This document shows, piece after piece, positions 16,521-25,240 of a DNA stretch of 43,128 nt. This DNA is from Alphaproteobacteria bacterium. Lineage in GTDB: Bacteria > Pseudomonadota > Alphaproteobacteria > ATCC43930 > CGMCC-115725. Where the stretch lies: NCBI GenBank assembly GCA_030041335.1, contig JASHOB010000189.1, positions 1 through 43,128 of the forward strand, in the 5' to 3' direction. Under the pieces are notes generated by a model. It did no database searches and had not been told where the DNA came from. It saw nothing but the letters and a program-made list of their open reading frames with translations. Numbering within the stretch: the first letter of the stretch is position 1; every line of letters begins with the position of its first letter. Both the position numbers and the translations under genes were made by a program.

Positions 16521-19177
16521 TGGACGCGAGCGGCGGCGACCGGATCGCAGGCACGCGGACCACGTGCCCCTATTGCGGCGTCGGCTGCGGCGTAATCGCA
16601 AAACGGGACGGGACAATAGTCGGCGATCGCGATCATCCCGCCAATTTCGGCCGGCTATGCTCCAAAGGTGCCGCACTGGCTGAAACCCTCAATGATCGAG
16701 GGCGGTTGTGTTACCCGCAAATTGGCGGTCGCCGCACCACATGGAACGAGGTGCTCAACACGATTGCAGCGCGGTTCCGCGAAACGATGCGCGAGCGGGG
16801 CGCCGACGCGGTCGCACTCTACATTTCGGGGCAATTTCTGACTGAGGACTATTACGTCGCCAACAAGTTGATGAAAGGGTTTATCGGCTCGGCCAACATC
16901 GACACCAATTCACGCTTGTGCATGGCGTCGTCGGTCGCGGGGCACGTGCGGGCCTTCGGCGAGGACATCGTGCCCGGGTGCTACGAGGACATCGACCAAA
17001 GCGATCTCGCGATCCTGGTCGGCAGCAATATGGCCTGGTGCCACCCGATCCTGTATCAGCGACTGAGCACGGCACGAAAGCAGCGCGGCACGCGCATTGT
17101 CGTCATCGATCCGCGCCGTACGGCGACCTGCGACGTTGCCGATCTGCATCTGGCGTCTCGTCCGGGCACGGATGTCGCGCTGTTCGCCGCTCTGCTCCGC
17201 GAAATCGCTGCGCGGGGTGCTGCGGACGAATCTTGGGTGACGCATCATACCCAGGGCTATGCCGCCGCGTTGCGGGCGGCGCGGCAAACGGCGCCGTCGC
17301 TGGCCGCGGTCGCCGCGATCTGCGATGTGCCGCTCGATGCGTTGCAAACCTTCTGCGACTGGTTCATCGCGACCGAGCGCGTAGTGACGTTTTATTCGCA
17401 AGGCGTCAACCAGTCGGCGGCCGGCACCGACAAAGTCAATGCCATCCTCAACTGCCATCTCGCGACCGGGCGGATCGGGCGGCCCGGCATGGGGCCCTTT
17501 TCGCTGACGGGTCAGCCCAACGCCATGGGCGGACGCGAGGTCGGCGGGCTAGCCAATCAACTGGCCGCCCATATCGATTTCAACAATCCCACCGAAATCG
17601 ACCGTGTGCGTCGTTTTTGGCAAGCGCCAGGGATCACGACGCAGCCGGGATTGAAGGCGGTCGATTTGTTCGACGCCGTCCGCGACGGCCGGATCACGGC
17701 GCTGTGGATCATGGGCACCAACCCCGCCGCCAGCATGCCACGCGCCGGCCGCGTGCGCGAAGCGCTTGCCACCTGCCCATTCGTCGTCGTCTCTGATTGC
17801 TGGCCTACCGATACGACGCGGTTTGCCGATGTCGTCTTGCCGGCGGCGAGCTGGGGCGAGAAAGACGGCACCGTCACCAATTCCGAGCGGTGCATTTCGC
17901 GGCAGCGCGCATTTCGTCCGGCGCCCGGCGATGCGCGGCCGGACTGGTGGATGCTCGCCGCGGTGGCGAAGAGGATGGGATGGCGCGCGGCGTTCGACTA
18001 TGCCGACGCGGCCGCAATCTTTCGCGAGCACGCGGCGCTGTCGACGTTCGAGAACAACGGCGAGCGGCTCTTCGAGCTCGGTCCGTTCAGCGGGCTTTCC
18101 CGCCGCGATTATGACGTCCTCATGCCGAGGCAATGGGGCGCAAGACGCTTTTTCGGCAACGGCGTTTTCCCGACGGGTGATGGCCGGGCGCGGTTCGTCT
18201 CAACACTCTACCGCCCGGTCGCGGCTCCGCCCTCACCGACGCGGCCGTTTCTCCTCAATACCGGTCGCGTCCGCGATCAATGGCACACCATGACCCGCAC
18301 GGGCCGCGTGGCGCGGCTGATGCAGCACACCCCTGAGCCCCTTCTGGACATCCACCCCGACGACGCCGCCAATCTTAACCTCGGCAACGGCGATTTGGCG
18401 CGGATCGCAAGCGATGACGGCAACATCGTGCTTCGCGTTCGCATAGCGCCGGGGATGCGGCGTGGCGAGCTGTTCGCGCCGATGCACTGGACGGATGCCC
18501 ATGCCTCGAGCGGACCGGTCGATCGTCTGATCGGCGGCGCAGTCGATCCGATCTCGGGCCAGCCCGAGCTGAAGTCAGCGGCGGTGAGCTTGACGCCCCT
18601 GCCCACATTGTGGCGCGGGTTTCTTCTACACCGGCGCACCATTCAGCCGCGAGGCAACAAATTCTACTGGGCGCGATTGCCGCTGGAATCCGGCGAGGCC
18701 TGCGAATTGGCAGGGTGGTCGCACCTCCCCGAGGGAGAGGAATCGGAGATCTGGGTGCGGAGCCTGCTCGGCGCGCCAGCGGAAGCAGAGCTGGTGATCT
18801 ATGCCGATCCGCGTCGCGGCACGTTTCGCTACGCAAGTTTGGCCGACGGACGGCTCGAGGCGTGTCTCTTTATGGCGAGGAACGCCGAAGCCTTGCCGTC
18901 GCGCGACGCGTTAATCGCGACGCTGGGTTCCAGGATCAGCGACGACAAACGTTCCCATCTGCTTGCGGGCGCGGGGCCACCAAGAAAAGCGGCGCCCGGA
19001 CCGCTCCTCTGCTCCTGTTTCCAAATTGGTGTGGCGACTCTGCAACAAGCTATTCGCGAGCGAGAACTCAAGACGGTCGAAGCGATCGGCGGGGCGCTGC
19101 GCGCGGGTACCAATTGCGGATCATGCATTCCGGAGATGACGCGTGTCCTGCGCGAGAGCGCGCGAACAGGGCAATGA
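16517..19177 (+). CDS. nasC: NasC: assimilatory nitrate reductase catalytic subunit with C-terminal BFD-like domain
   Basis: An 886-residue molybdopterin oxidoreductase. The N-terminal [4Fe-4S] ligands are in 'TCPYCGVGCGV...LCSKG' (residues ~15-50). The bis-MGD-binding core follows ('LTGQPNAMGGREVGGLANQL', 'NPAASMPRAGRVREAL'), then a molydopterin dinucleotide-binding domain after ~570 ('FLLNTGRVRDQWHTMTRTGR'). The last ~60 residues form a BFD-like [2Fe-2S] domain with 'LLCSCFQIG' and 'GTNCGSCIPEM'. This extra cluster domain is found in part of the NasA/NasC family and suggests electron delivery through an Fe-S or flavin partner. No twin-arginine signal is present, consistent with a cytoplasmic enzyme. 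Two adjacent ATGs (16517, 16520) are both possible. Confidence 0.93.
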   Translation: MMDASGGDRIAGTRTTCPYCGVGCGVIAKRDGTIVGDRDHPANFGRLCSKGAALAETLNDRGRLCYPQIGGRRTTWNEVLNTIAARFRETMRERGADAVALYISGQFLTEDYYVANKLMKGFIGSANIDTNSRLCMASSVAGHVRAFGEDIVPGCYEDIDQSDLAILVGSNMAWCHPILYQRLSTARKQRGTRIVVIDPRRTATCDVADLHLASRPGTDVALFAALLREIAARGAADESWVTHHTQGYAAALRAARQTAPSLAAVAAICDVPLDALQTFCDWFIATERVVTFYSQGVNQSAAGTDKVNAILNCHLATGRIGRPGMGPFSLTGQPNAMGGREVGGLANQLAAHIDFNNPTEIDRVRRFWQAPGITTQPGLKAVDLFDAVRDGRITALWIMGTNPAASMPRAGRVREALATCPFVVVSDCWPTDTTRFADVVLPAASWGEKDGTVTNSERCISRQRAFRPAPGDARPDWWMLAAVAKRMGWRAAFDYADAAAIFREHAALSTFENNGERLFELGPFSGLSRRDYDVLMPRQWGARRFFGNGVFPTGDGRARFVSTLYRPVAAPPSPTRPFLLNTGRVRDQWHTMTRTGRVARLMQHTPEPLLDIHPDDAANLNLGNGDLARIASDDGNIVLRVRIAPGMRRGELFAPMHWTDAHASSGPVDRLIGGAVDPISGQPELKSAAVSLTPLPTLWRGFLLHRRTIQPRGNKFYWARLPLESGEACELAGWSHLPEGEESEIWVRSLLGAPAEAELVIYADPRRGTFRYASLADGRLEACLFMARNAEALPSRDALIATLGSRISDDKRSHLLAGAGPPRKAAPGPLLCSCFQIGVATLQQAIRERELKTVEAIGGALRAGTNCGSCIPEMTRVLRESARTGQ

Positions 19178-19231
19178 CAAGATGCACTGGGAGGCGATGG
19201 AAGGCGAGACCTTCAACTTATGGAGATGCCG

Positions 19232-19654
19232 ATGACGCCTGCCCAGATCGACGAAGTGAAGCGGTCCTTCACGCTGGTCGCGCCAATAGCGGATCAGGCC
19301 GGGATATTGTTCTACACACGCCTCTTTGAGATCGATCCGTCGTTGCGGCCGCTGTTCAAGGGCGACATCGAAGTTCAGAGCAAAAAGTTGATGCAACTGA
19401 TCGCCGTTACCGTGAACGGCCTCGACAGACTTGAGACGATCGTGCCGACGGTTCAGGCGCTCGGGGCGCGGCACGCTGGCTACGGGGTGACGGACGAACA
19501 TTACGACACAGTGGCCGCCGCGCTGCTGTGGACCTTGGAGCAAGGGCTCGGCACCGCCTTCACCCCCGCGGCGCGCGAGGCCTGGACGGCGGCCTATCTG
19601 TTGCTCGCGGGGGCGATGAAAGCCGCCGCTCGCGAACCGTCACCGGTTTCCTAG
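19232..19654 (+). CDS. Single-domain haemoglobin (globin family)
   Basis: About 140 residues, a bacterial globin without a reductase domain. The helix pattern 'IDEVKRSFTLVAPIADQAGILFYTRLFEIDPSLRPLFKGD' carries the CD region. The proximal histidine is probably in 'LGARHAGYGVTDEHYDTV'. Its place inside the nitrate operon resembles the Bjgb haemoglobin of Bradyrhizobium nitrate loci, where it helps remove nitric oxide made during nitrate reduction. The start at 19232 has GGAG 6 bases upstream; in-frame ATGs at 19220 and 19226 are alternatives. It probably belongs to the narK-nirC transcript. Confidence 0.88.
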   Translation: MTPAQIDEVKRSFTLVAPIADQAGILFYTRLFEIDPSLRPLFKGDIEVQSKKLMQLIAVTVNGLDRLETIVPTVQALGARHAGYGVTDEHYDTVAAALLWTLEQGLGTAFTPAAREAWTAAYLLLAGAMKAAAREPSPVS

Positions 19655-19673
19655 CTGCACAGAGGATAAGACC

Positions 19674-20486
19674 ATGTTTCTTGACACGGTCGACCGCATG
19701 GCCGACACCGCCGCCGCCAAATCCGCCTTCCTGAAGCGTAACGCCGGTGGTTTCTTCGTCTCGTCCATGATGGCCGGAGCATTCGTCGGCCTGGGCATCA
19801 TCCTGATCTTCTGCGTCGGATCCGATGTCGACCCCGCCTATCGCGCGCTGGTGATGGGTTGCTCCTTTGGTATCGCGCTGACGCTGGTGATCTTCGCCGG
19901 GTCCGATCTCTTCACCGGCCATACCATGTTTATGACCCACGGCGTGCTGCGGCGAAAAATTGCGCTCGGCGATCTCGCGGCGGCATGGCTGGTGTCGTGG
20001 ATCGGCAATCTTGCCGGCTGCGTTGCTCTGGCGGCAGTCTTCGCATGGGGCGGCGGCGGTGCGATGCTGCACTCGAAAAGTCAATTCCTGATGACGGTTG
20101 CAGTCACAAAGATGAACGCGCCGGTGCTATCGCTTCTGGCACGCGCAATACTGTGCAATTGGCTGGTCTGCCTGGCGATCTGGACGTCGGCACGAACCAC
20201 GAGCGACACCGCCAAGTGTATCCTGATCTTCTGGTGCCTGTTTGGCTTCATCGGCAGCGGTTACGAGCACTCCGTCGCCAACATGACGCTGCTACTGATT
20301 GCGCTCCTTGGCAATCACCCCGACGCGGTGAGCTGGGGCGGTCTCGCTTACAATCTGTTCTGGGTAACGGTCGGAAATATCGTCGCCGGCGCGGGCATCA
20401 TGGGGATCGGCTACTGGTACATATCGCGGCCTGCGCCGGCTTCAGCCTCGCCTATTCGAGCGGCAGCACTCGACGCGACCGACTGA
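19674..20486 (+). CDS. nirC: Formate/nitrite transporter family protein (NirC-like)
   Basis: A 270-residue integral membrane protein with the six-helix FNT fold. Family blocks include 'AGGFFVSSMMAGAFVGLGIIL', 'GCSFGIALTLVIFAGSDLFTGHTMFM' and 'FGFIGSGYEHSVANMTL'. Members are pentameric channels for nitrite or formate; as the last gene of the nitrate operon it most likely carries nitrite. The 3' end overlaps by 45 bases the end of the convergent DUF429 gene. Confidence 0.92.
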   Translation: MFLDTVDRMADTAAAKSAFLKRNAGGFFVSSMMAGAFVGLGIILIFCVGSDVDPAYRALVMGCSFGIALTLVIFAGSDLFTGHTMFMTHGVLRRKIALGDLAAAWLVSWIGNLAGCVALAAVFAWGGGGAMLHSKSQFLMTVAVTKMNAPVLSLLARAILCNWLVCLAIWTSARTTSDTAKCILIFWCLFGFIGSGYEHSVANMTLLLIALLGNHPDAVSWGGLAYNLFWVTVGNIVAGAGIMGIGYWYISRPAPASASPIRAAALDATD

Positions 20487-21326
20487 TGCCTGCGCATTTT
20501 TGCCTAGCGCTCCCTCGGGAACTTGGGCCGCTGATTTAGGTATCCAGATTGCCGAGGTTTGATCGCCATAAGGCGGCTGAATTTCCCCTGCCAAAGCGCA
20601 CGTTCCCACCCAGGCGCAGACAATGGCGTCGATTACGTCTTCCCTTGCCTTCAGCTGCCTTCGCGTCGCGTACTCCGGCAAAGGCCGCAGACTACGTTTG
20701 ACCCCATGAATTTCGCGATCGAGCGCATCTATTATCCTTTGCCATTGTGCAAGGAGACGTTGGAGCGCAACCGCGGCGGGGAGGTTCTCCCTTTTCCAAT
20801 AGCTTTTGATCTTCGCAATTTTGTACGGCAGGCGACACACCGCGCCGGTGAGTTCAACGATCGCCGGGTGTGGGTAGACCTCGATTATTCCTCGTTGCAC
20901 CGGAGCACGCGTGAGCAGCGGATACCCTTCGCGGAGAAAACCTTCTGTTATCAATTTGCCGATCGTCCCTGGTCGGTTGGCATCGGGACTAAGGGTCCCG
21001 CATTTTCGAGCGCTGTACGCACGAGAGACGGCATTATCGGCATTACGCCGACCGTCGACGGGCACGTTTGCGACGGGAATGTCGACTGCGATTATTTCAA
21101 CCGGACGGTTGGACAGCTCGCCTGCAGCGATCAGCAGCTTGGAAGCGTCTGGTGCACAGCCGCTAGGCCTGTCGGGTGGATCTTCATCGGCGCCACGCGC
21201 AATGATATGTTGATAAGACGGCTCCGCCGTCACCAAATGCCAACCGCTCGCGTCTTCCGCAACCAGCGCAACACCGCTTGGCTCTTTGGATGTCCACGCG
21301 GCATCAATGCCAAGGACTGCTCTCAA
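20442..21326 (-). CDS. DUF429 family protein (RNase H-like fold predicted)
   Basis: About 294 residues. 'VLGIDAAWTSKEPSGVALV' at the N-terminus and 'IIAVDIPVANVPVDGRRNADNAVSRAY' near residue 80 are DUF429 blocks with acidic residues placed as in RNase H-like enzymes. A C-terminal 'KAREDVIDAIVCAWVGTCAL' supplies a further conserved Asp. Predicted to be a nuclease-like or nucleotide-acting protein, with no proven function. The first codon appears to be TTG. It is convergent with nirC and overlaps it by 45 bases. Confidence 0.82.
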   Translation of the reverse strand: MRAVLGIDAAWTSKEPSGVALVAEDASGWHLVTAEPSYQHIIARGADEDPPDRPSGCAPDASKLLIAAGELSNRPVEIIAVDIPVANVPVDGRRNADNAVSRAYSARKCGTLSPDANRPGTIGKLITEGFLREGYPLLTRAPVQRGIIEVYPHPAIVELTGAVCRLPYKIAKIKSYWKRENLPAAVALQRLLAQWQRIIDALDREIHGVKRSLRPLPEYATRRQLKAREDVIDAIVCAWVGTCALAGEIQPPYGDQTSAIWIPKSAAQVPEGALGKNAQASVGRVECCRSNRRG

Positions 21327-21436
21327 CGCTGAATGTCCCGGACCATTGCCGCCTCATGCTTCGAGAACGTGGCGACTACATTTAGCGGCAGTTAGACCTT
21401 ATGACTGGCATTAACGTGCCATTCACCGAGATTGAT

Positions 21437-22288
21437 CTACTCATTCGCCATTCGTTGAACGAGGTTTTCAAGCCGCAGCCGCATTTGAGCAGCAGGAAAG
21501 TGGCCGCTCCCCCCATGTCCCGCAAAGACCCACTCGAATGAATAATCGAGCAATCGGCGCAGCGATTTGATTTGTTCCGGCCATGAGTACCAACACGCGT
21601 CCCGGAATGCAGTGAGGTCGCCGTCGCGATGGCTGACGGCAAGTGAATCGCCTGTGAATGCTGCGCGGTCACCGTACAGATAGACCACGCTTCCTTTGGT
21701 ATGGCCTGGTACAGGTACCGCCAGCAAGTCTTCCGCGATCGCCGTAGGTTCTCGACCTTTGATCGTGTTGTCGGCGAAGCGGGCAGCGGCCTTGTCCCAC
21801 TCGTGGATCCAGACATGCGCGCCGAAATGCCTCGCATAACGGTCCGCATCGGCGACATCGTCGCGATGGCTCAACAGGATGTTCGAAAGGCCGCCCCAGG
21901 CTTCGAGTTTGGCGACCAGGTTTGACGTCCAGCGCGGCGAATCGACCATGAAATTGTCCGCCTGCCGGCGGATCAGATACGAATGGGCGCCGAACGAGCC
22001 GCGCGCGTTGTAGCCTAGGCGATAAATGCCCGAGGTAAGTTCCTGAGGGAAGAGACCATCAGGTGTCGCCTGCTTGGTGGCGGTATGGATGGACGCCGTC
22101 GGGCAAAGCAAGCGCGCACGCCACGCCATCTTCAGCTCTTCTTCCGTCTGCGGCTGACGCGCGAAGACCGACTGCCCGTCCCGCGCGACAATCAAACCGG
22201 GCGCCACTTCTCGAGCCGCCGCACAGTCGATGCAGCTCGTGTCCACGAACCAGTCGCCGGGCACATTCAATTCATGTCGGGTCGCCAT
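21437..22288 (-). CDS. MBL-fold metallo-hydrolase with N-terminal ferredoxin-like segment
   Basis: About 283 residues. An N-terminal region with 'DTSCIDCAAAREVAP' and 'RARLLCPTASIHT' looks like a reduced ferredoxin module (three cysteines seen). It is followed by a metallo-beta-lactamase fold, with 'NILLSHRDDVADADRYARHFGA' in place of the classical HxHxDH, then 'VPVPGHTKGSVVYLYGDRAAFTGDSL' and 'WVFAGHGGSGHF'. The variant HRDD metal motif is normal for this plant/cyanobacterial-type subfamily. The substrate is unknown. ATG at 22288 is preferred, with GTG at 22291 possible. Confidence 0.85.
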   Translation of the reverse strand: MATRHELNVPGDWFVDTSCIDCAAAREVAPGLIVARDGQSVFARQPQTEEELKMAWRARLLCPTASIHTATKQATPDGLFPQELTSGIYRLGYNARGSFGAHSYLIRRQADNFMVDSPRWTSNLVAKLEAWGGLSNILLSHRDDVADADRYARHFGAHVWIHEWDKAAARFADNTIKGREPTAIAEDLLAVPVPGHTKGSVVYLYGDRAAFTGDSLAVSHRDGDLTAFRDACWYSWPEQIKSLRRLLDYSFEWVFAGHGGSGHFPAAQMRLRLENLVQRMANE

Positions 22289-22291
22289 CAC

Positions 22292-22661
22292 CGATCACCC
22301 TCAGCCGCATAACTGTACCATATTCCTCCACCTTTGCCGGCGCGATTGCGCTTGTATTGTCGGTCACCACGTTCCGCCAAAGACGCTGGTGTCATTGGCG
22401 CCGTTCTCAAGAACGGCGTTGCCGCGGCAGGGCCAGCCAACTTCCGGACGCGGCCGCCTTCGCCGGGACCAACTTCGCCGACACGGCCGAGCGGTAGCCT
22501 CCCGTCCGGCGGGCGACCAGGGTTTGCAAAACGGGATGGCAGCGAGCGGGCGTGATCCGAGGATTGGTTAGGGTCAGATCGAAATCGCACACCGGCAGCA
22601 TGAAACTTGCGCTGATTGTTATCGGAATATTGCGCCCGAACAGGCTGCGATGTGGAGGATG
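22292..22661. other. Gap with no recognisable gene
   Basis: About 370 bases between the divergent MBL-fold gene and the SDR remnant. Short frames show no recognisable protein. It contains one perfect inverted repeat, CGCCGTTCT-CA-AGAACGGCG (22399-22418), of unknown meaning. Confidence 0.45.
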
Positions 22662-23341
22662 ACATGACGAATAAGGGATCCATTGCCGGCAAGGTGGCGA
22701 TCGTAACTGGCGCGGGACGCGGACTCGGTCGCGCGATGGCAGTGGGACTGGCCCGTGCCGGCGTGAACGTGATCGCGACAGCGGCTCGACAAAGCGATGA
22801 AATCGAAGACGTCGCAGCCGCAGGTGCGTCTCCGCCCCGCGGCGGGCAATCGTTCCTGTGGTCGCCGACGTGACGAAGGGTGGCGGCCGAACGTACCGTC
22901 GGGGTCGCCCTTGAACGCTTCGGACGTCTTGACATTATGGTCAACACCGCGGGACTCGGTATGAAATATGTCAGCGCCCATTTTATGACCGAGCCGCCGC
23001 GTTTCTGGGAGGTTGACCCCGCAACATGGCGGATGGTCATCGACACTAACGTCACCGGGCCTTTTCTCATGGCGCGCGCGGCAGTGCCGCATTTGCTCCG
23101 GCCGGATGGGGGTCGTCTGGTAAATATTTCAATGAATCACGCGACAATGCGACGGCCGGGCTTTTCGCCCTATGGGCCTTCGAAAGCAGCGCTTGAATCC
23201 GAGACCGTGATATGGGCCGGGGATTTGGTTGCCACTGGCATCACCGTCAACGCCCTTTTGCCGGGCGGCGCCACCGCAACGGGCAAGAACCGTGCCGAGC
23301 GCGGTACCCACATCATCAACATGGGAAGCGCGCCCCGCTAA
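22662..23341 (+). pseudogene. Short-chain dehydrogenase/reductase with two frameshifts
   Basis: Three reading-frame pieces together make an SDR. Piece 1 (22662-~22835) carries the NAD(P)-binding 'VAIVTGAGRGLGRAMAVGLA'. Piece 2 (~22846-22875) gives 'AIVPVVADVTK' in the next frame. Piece 3 (~22880-23341) gives 'ERFGRLDIMVNTAGLG', 'TNVTGPFL' and the catalytic 'YGPSKAALE' (Tyr-x3-Lys). Each switch is a +1 shift. The normal SDR C-terminus after 'VNALLPGGATATG' also appears lost. GGAGGATGAC before the first ATG is a good ribosome site, so the gene was once expressed. Sequencing error could explain one shift but less easily two plus a degraded end. Confidence 0.75.
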
Positions 23342-23563
23342 TCCACAAGTAGATGGCCGACTTGGCACCGGTCTCCTCTGTTGTGCATTTGCAAAATCGG
23401 TGTTAGCAAGTGACCGTTTCCAATGCGGAATATTTGATGGCGGAACGGCCCGCAAATCGCGGCGAAGTGGGGGGCTAAGAGATGCCTGAAGACACTGGGG
23501 ACCGCACTCGAACGCCCGCATCAACGACGAAGGGGATTTGAGTTAACCTAAGGGACGAACACG

Positions 23564-23863
23564 ATGGCGACAACGGCTATAAAGGTCGAGACAGTAACCT
23601 TGAAGCATCTCGCCGCGCAGCTTGCGGAAGAGCACGAGCTTCCGAAGAAGCAGGCTGAGGCGATCTTGAATGACATGGTCGGCCTCATCACGAAGCACCT
23701 GAAGAAGGGAGCGCGAATCCGGGTTCCCGGCCTTGGCATTCTGCTGGTGCGCAAGCGCGCGGCGCGCATGGGCCGCAATCCTGCCACCGGCGAAGCAATC
23801 AAAATAAAGGCGAGCAAGAAGGTGGCGTTTCGGCCTGCCAAGGAACTCAAGGAAGCGGTCTGA
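23564..23863 (+). CDS. HU/IHF-family DNA-binding protein
   Basis: A 99-residue bacterial histone-like protein. The dimerisation helices ('LKHLAAQLAEEHELPKKQAEAILNDMVGLI') are followed by beta strands with 'KKGARIRVPGLGILLVRKRAARMGRNPATGEAIKIKASKKVAFRPAKELKEAV', where the 'GRNPATGE' arm intercalates DNA. It has a short N-terminal extension ('MATTAIKVE') compared with standard HU. It stands alone between gene remnants, so it is probably an accessory nucleoid protein rather than the main HU copy. Confidence 0.92.
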   Translation: MATTAIKVETVTLKHLAAQLAEEHELPKKQAEAILNDMVGLITKHLKKGARIRVPGLGILLVRKRAARMGRNPATGEAIKIKASKKVAFRPAKELKEAV

Positions 23864-23992
23864 GGCAAGCGCGGCGAACCGGCGCGGCAACCGCGGAAAT
23901 AGCCGATGCTTGCCGGGCGCGACGCATTTAGGGTCTGGTGCCGCTGTTGCTAATTTGGTCAGTTCCGATGGCAGCGGCAACCGCGACAGTGA

Positions 23993-24018
23993 GCATTATC
24001 GCCAATGCCCCTTTTTTT
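23993..24018 (+). terminator. Weak candidate terminator downstream of the HU gene
   Basis: GCATT (23993-23997) pairs with AATGC (24004-24008) across a 6-base loop and is followed by CCC and seven Ts. The stem is only 5 bp, so this is tentative. The rest of 23864-24190 shows no gene. Confidence 0.3.
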
Positions 24019-24189
24019 GAGCATCAGGTGATGCCAGAACGTCGGTTTGCCGTTCTTTGCCGTTTTCTAGCGACACGCCGATAAATCGGTTCACGCCACC
24101 CGGTTGCGGAATCTTGATGCGTCAAATCGACACTTCTCCATTGCGGCAGCGGGACACAAATCGGAGGGGTCTCGCGGACTCGAGCGGCT

Positions 24190-24582
24190 TCCGATCGAGG
24201 TCGACGTTAGCCTCGGGCGAGTTAGGAACCGCACGCCGACCGCAACCGCATTGGCGTCAGTGACCGGGAATTCGAACGCCTCCGCGAACCGGTTGATGAT
24301 ATTGAACGCAAAGCCAATCGCGCGCGCGTCCTCGATCTGCGTGCGGGAGGCCCCGGCGGCTAACAGCATGCGCATATCATCATCGGCATCGACGTGGTGC
24401 GCCTGAGCGAGCTTCGTCAGCATCGACAAGGTTAGGCGTAGTGGCTGAGCGATCGGCGCTACATCCGGATTGGCAAGGATCGCGGCAGCGCGCGCCTCAT
24501 CATGGTACGCAAGCGCAGCCACGGCGCTGGGCGCAGCGACGTAATAGCGGCAGGCGTTCGCCTGCGAGATGACAGCGGCCAT
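24190..24582 (-). pseudogene. AhpD/carboxymuconolactone-decarboxylase-like remnant lacking its CxxC
   Basis: The reverse strand encodes 'MAAVISQANACRYYVAAPSAVAALAYHDE' followed by a helical stretch ending 'FAFNIINRFAEAFEFPVTDANAV', the pattern of peroxidase-related AhpD-fold proteins. Active members have CxxC and a nearby His ('CRYC...AAHS' type); here the second Cys is Tyr and the His position is Pro. The sequence before 24582 and after about 24190 does not look like the family. The open frame reaches 24714 on one side and 24091 on the other, but its ends seem to be random sequence. It is probably decayed; a neofunctionalised protein is possible but less likely. Confidence 0.6.
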
Positions 24583-24723
24583 GGGCTCGCGGTCGGCGAC
24601 CAGACAGAGAGGCCGCGCATCGCACGCTGTGCCAACGCTGACATTGGTTTCCCGAAAAAACCCGCGCAGTATGTCAACGCCTTTAGGATTCCGGGACCGG
24701 CGGGCGCGAAGCAAGGGCGATGA

Positions 24724-25146
24724 AGCGGAACAGGGCTCGCTGCCTCGCTGGTGATGGTGCTTACCCCATGGGTGCCGGCAATGGTGCTGGTCATGCTGAG
24801 CTTTTTGTTGATTGGCGCGGGCCCGGTCTTATGGGTTATCAGTTCGACCACCTTGCGCCAGGTGGTAACCCCTGCGGCCATGCTTGGGCGCGTATCGGCT
24901 TTGATCACCACAGCCACAGTCGGAGCGAGGCAACTCGGATCCGCAATTGCCGCTTTGGCGGCGGCGTATGGACCGAATGCCTGTATCTTCCTGGCTGCGG
25001 GCTTCGTGCTGCAGCTAACGATCATTGCATCCTCGGCTACAGCGAAGCTCGTGGGTTCTGCCGCCGGCAACGATGCAAGCCAGTTGACACGGCAAATTCG
25101 CAGCCAGGTCGGGTCCCCGGTGATAGCAAAGATCGAAAGGCCGTGA
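24724..25146 (+). pseudogene. C-terminal remnant of an MFS transporter
   Basis: About 140 residues resembling the last four or so helices of a drug/metabolite MFS carrier: 'PAMVLVMLSFLLIGAGPVLWVISSTTLRQVVTPAAMLGRVSALI' followed by 'ARQLGSAIAALAAAYGPNACIFLAAGFVL'. A full carrier would have about 400 residues; an in-frame TGA lies at 24721 and nothing of the N-terminal helices is present. It abuts the AhpD-like remnant, so this point is probably a deletion or recombination junction. Confidence 0.7.
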
Positions 25147-25208
25147 CGCCTTCGTCTCGGAGGCTTGCCCGCGAGACGCCGCTTGCTTGACAAGCGCCGG
25201 TCGGTTCT

Positions 25209-25223
25209 GTTCTCTTTATGTTC
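25209..25223 (+). promoter_or_regulatory. LexA (SOS) box before dinB
   Basis: GTTC (25209-25212), seven bases, then GTTC (25220-25223). This is exactly the direct-repeat GTTC-N7-GTTC operator of alphaproteobacterial LexA, 17 bases before the dinB ATG. SOS induction of dinB is therefore expected. Confidence 0.75.
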
Positions 25224-25240
25224 CCAACACGAGCACCGGC

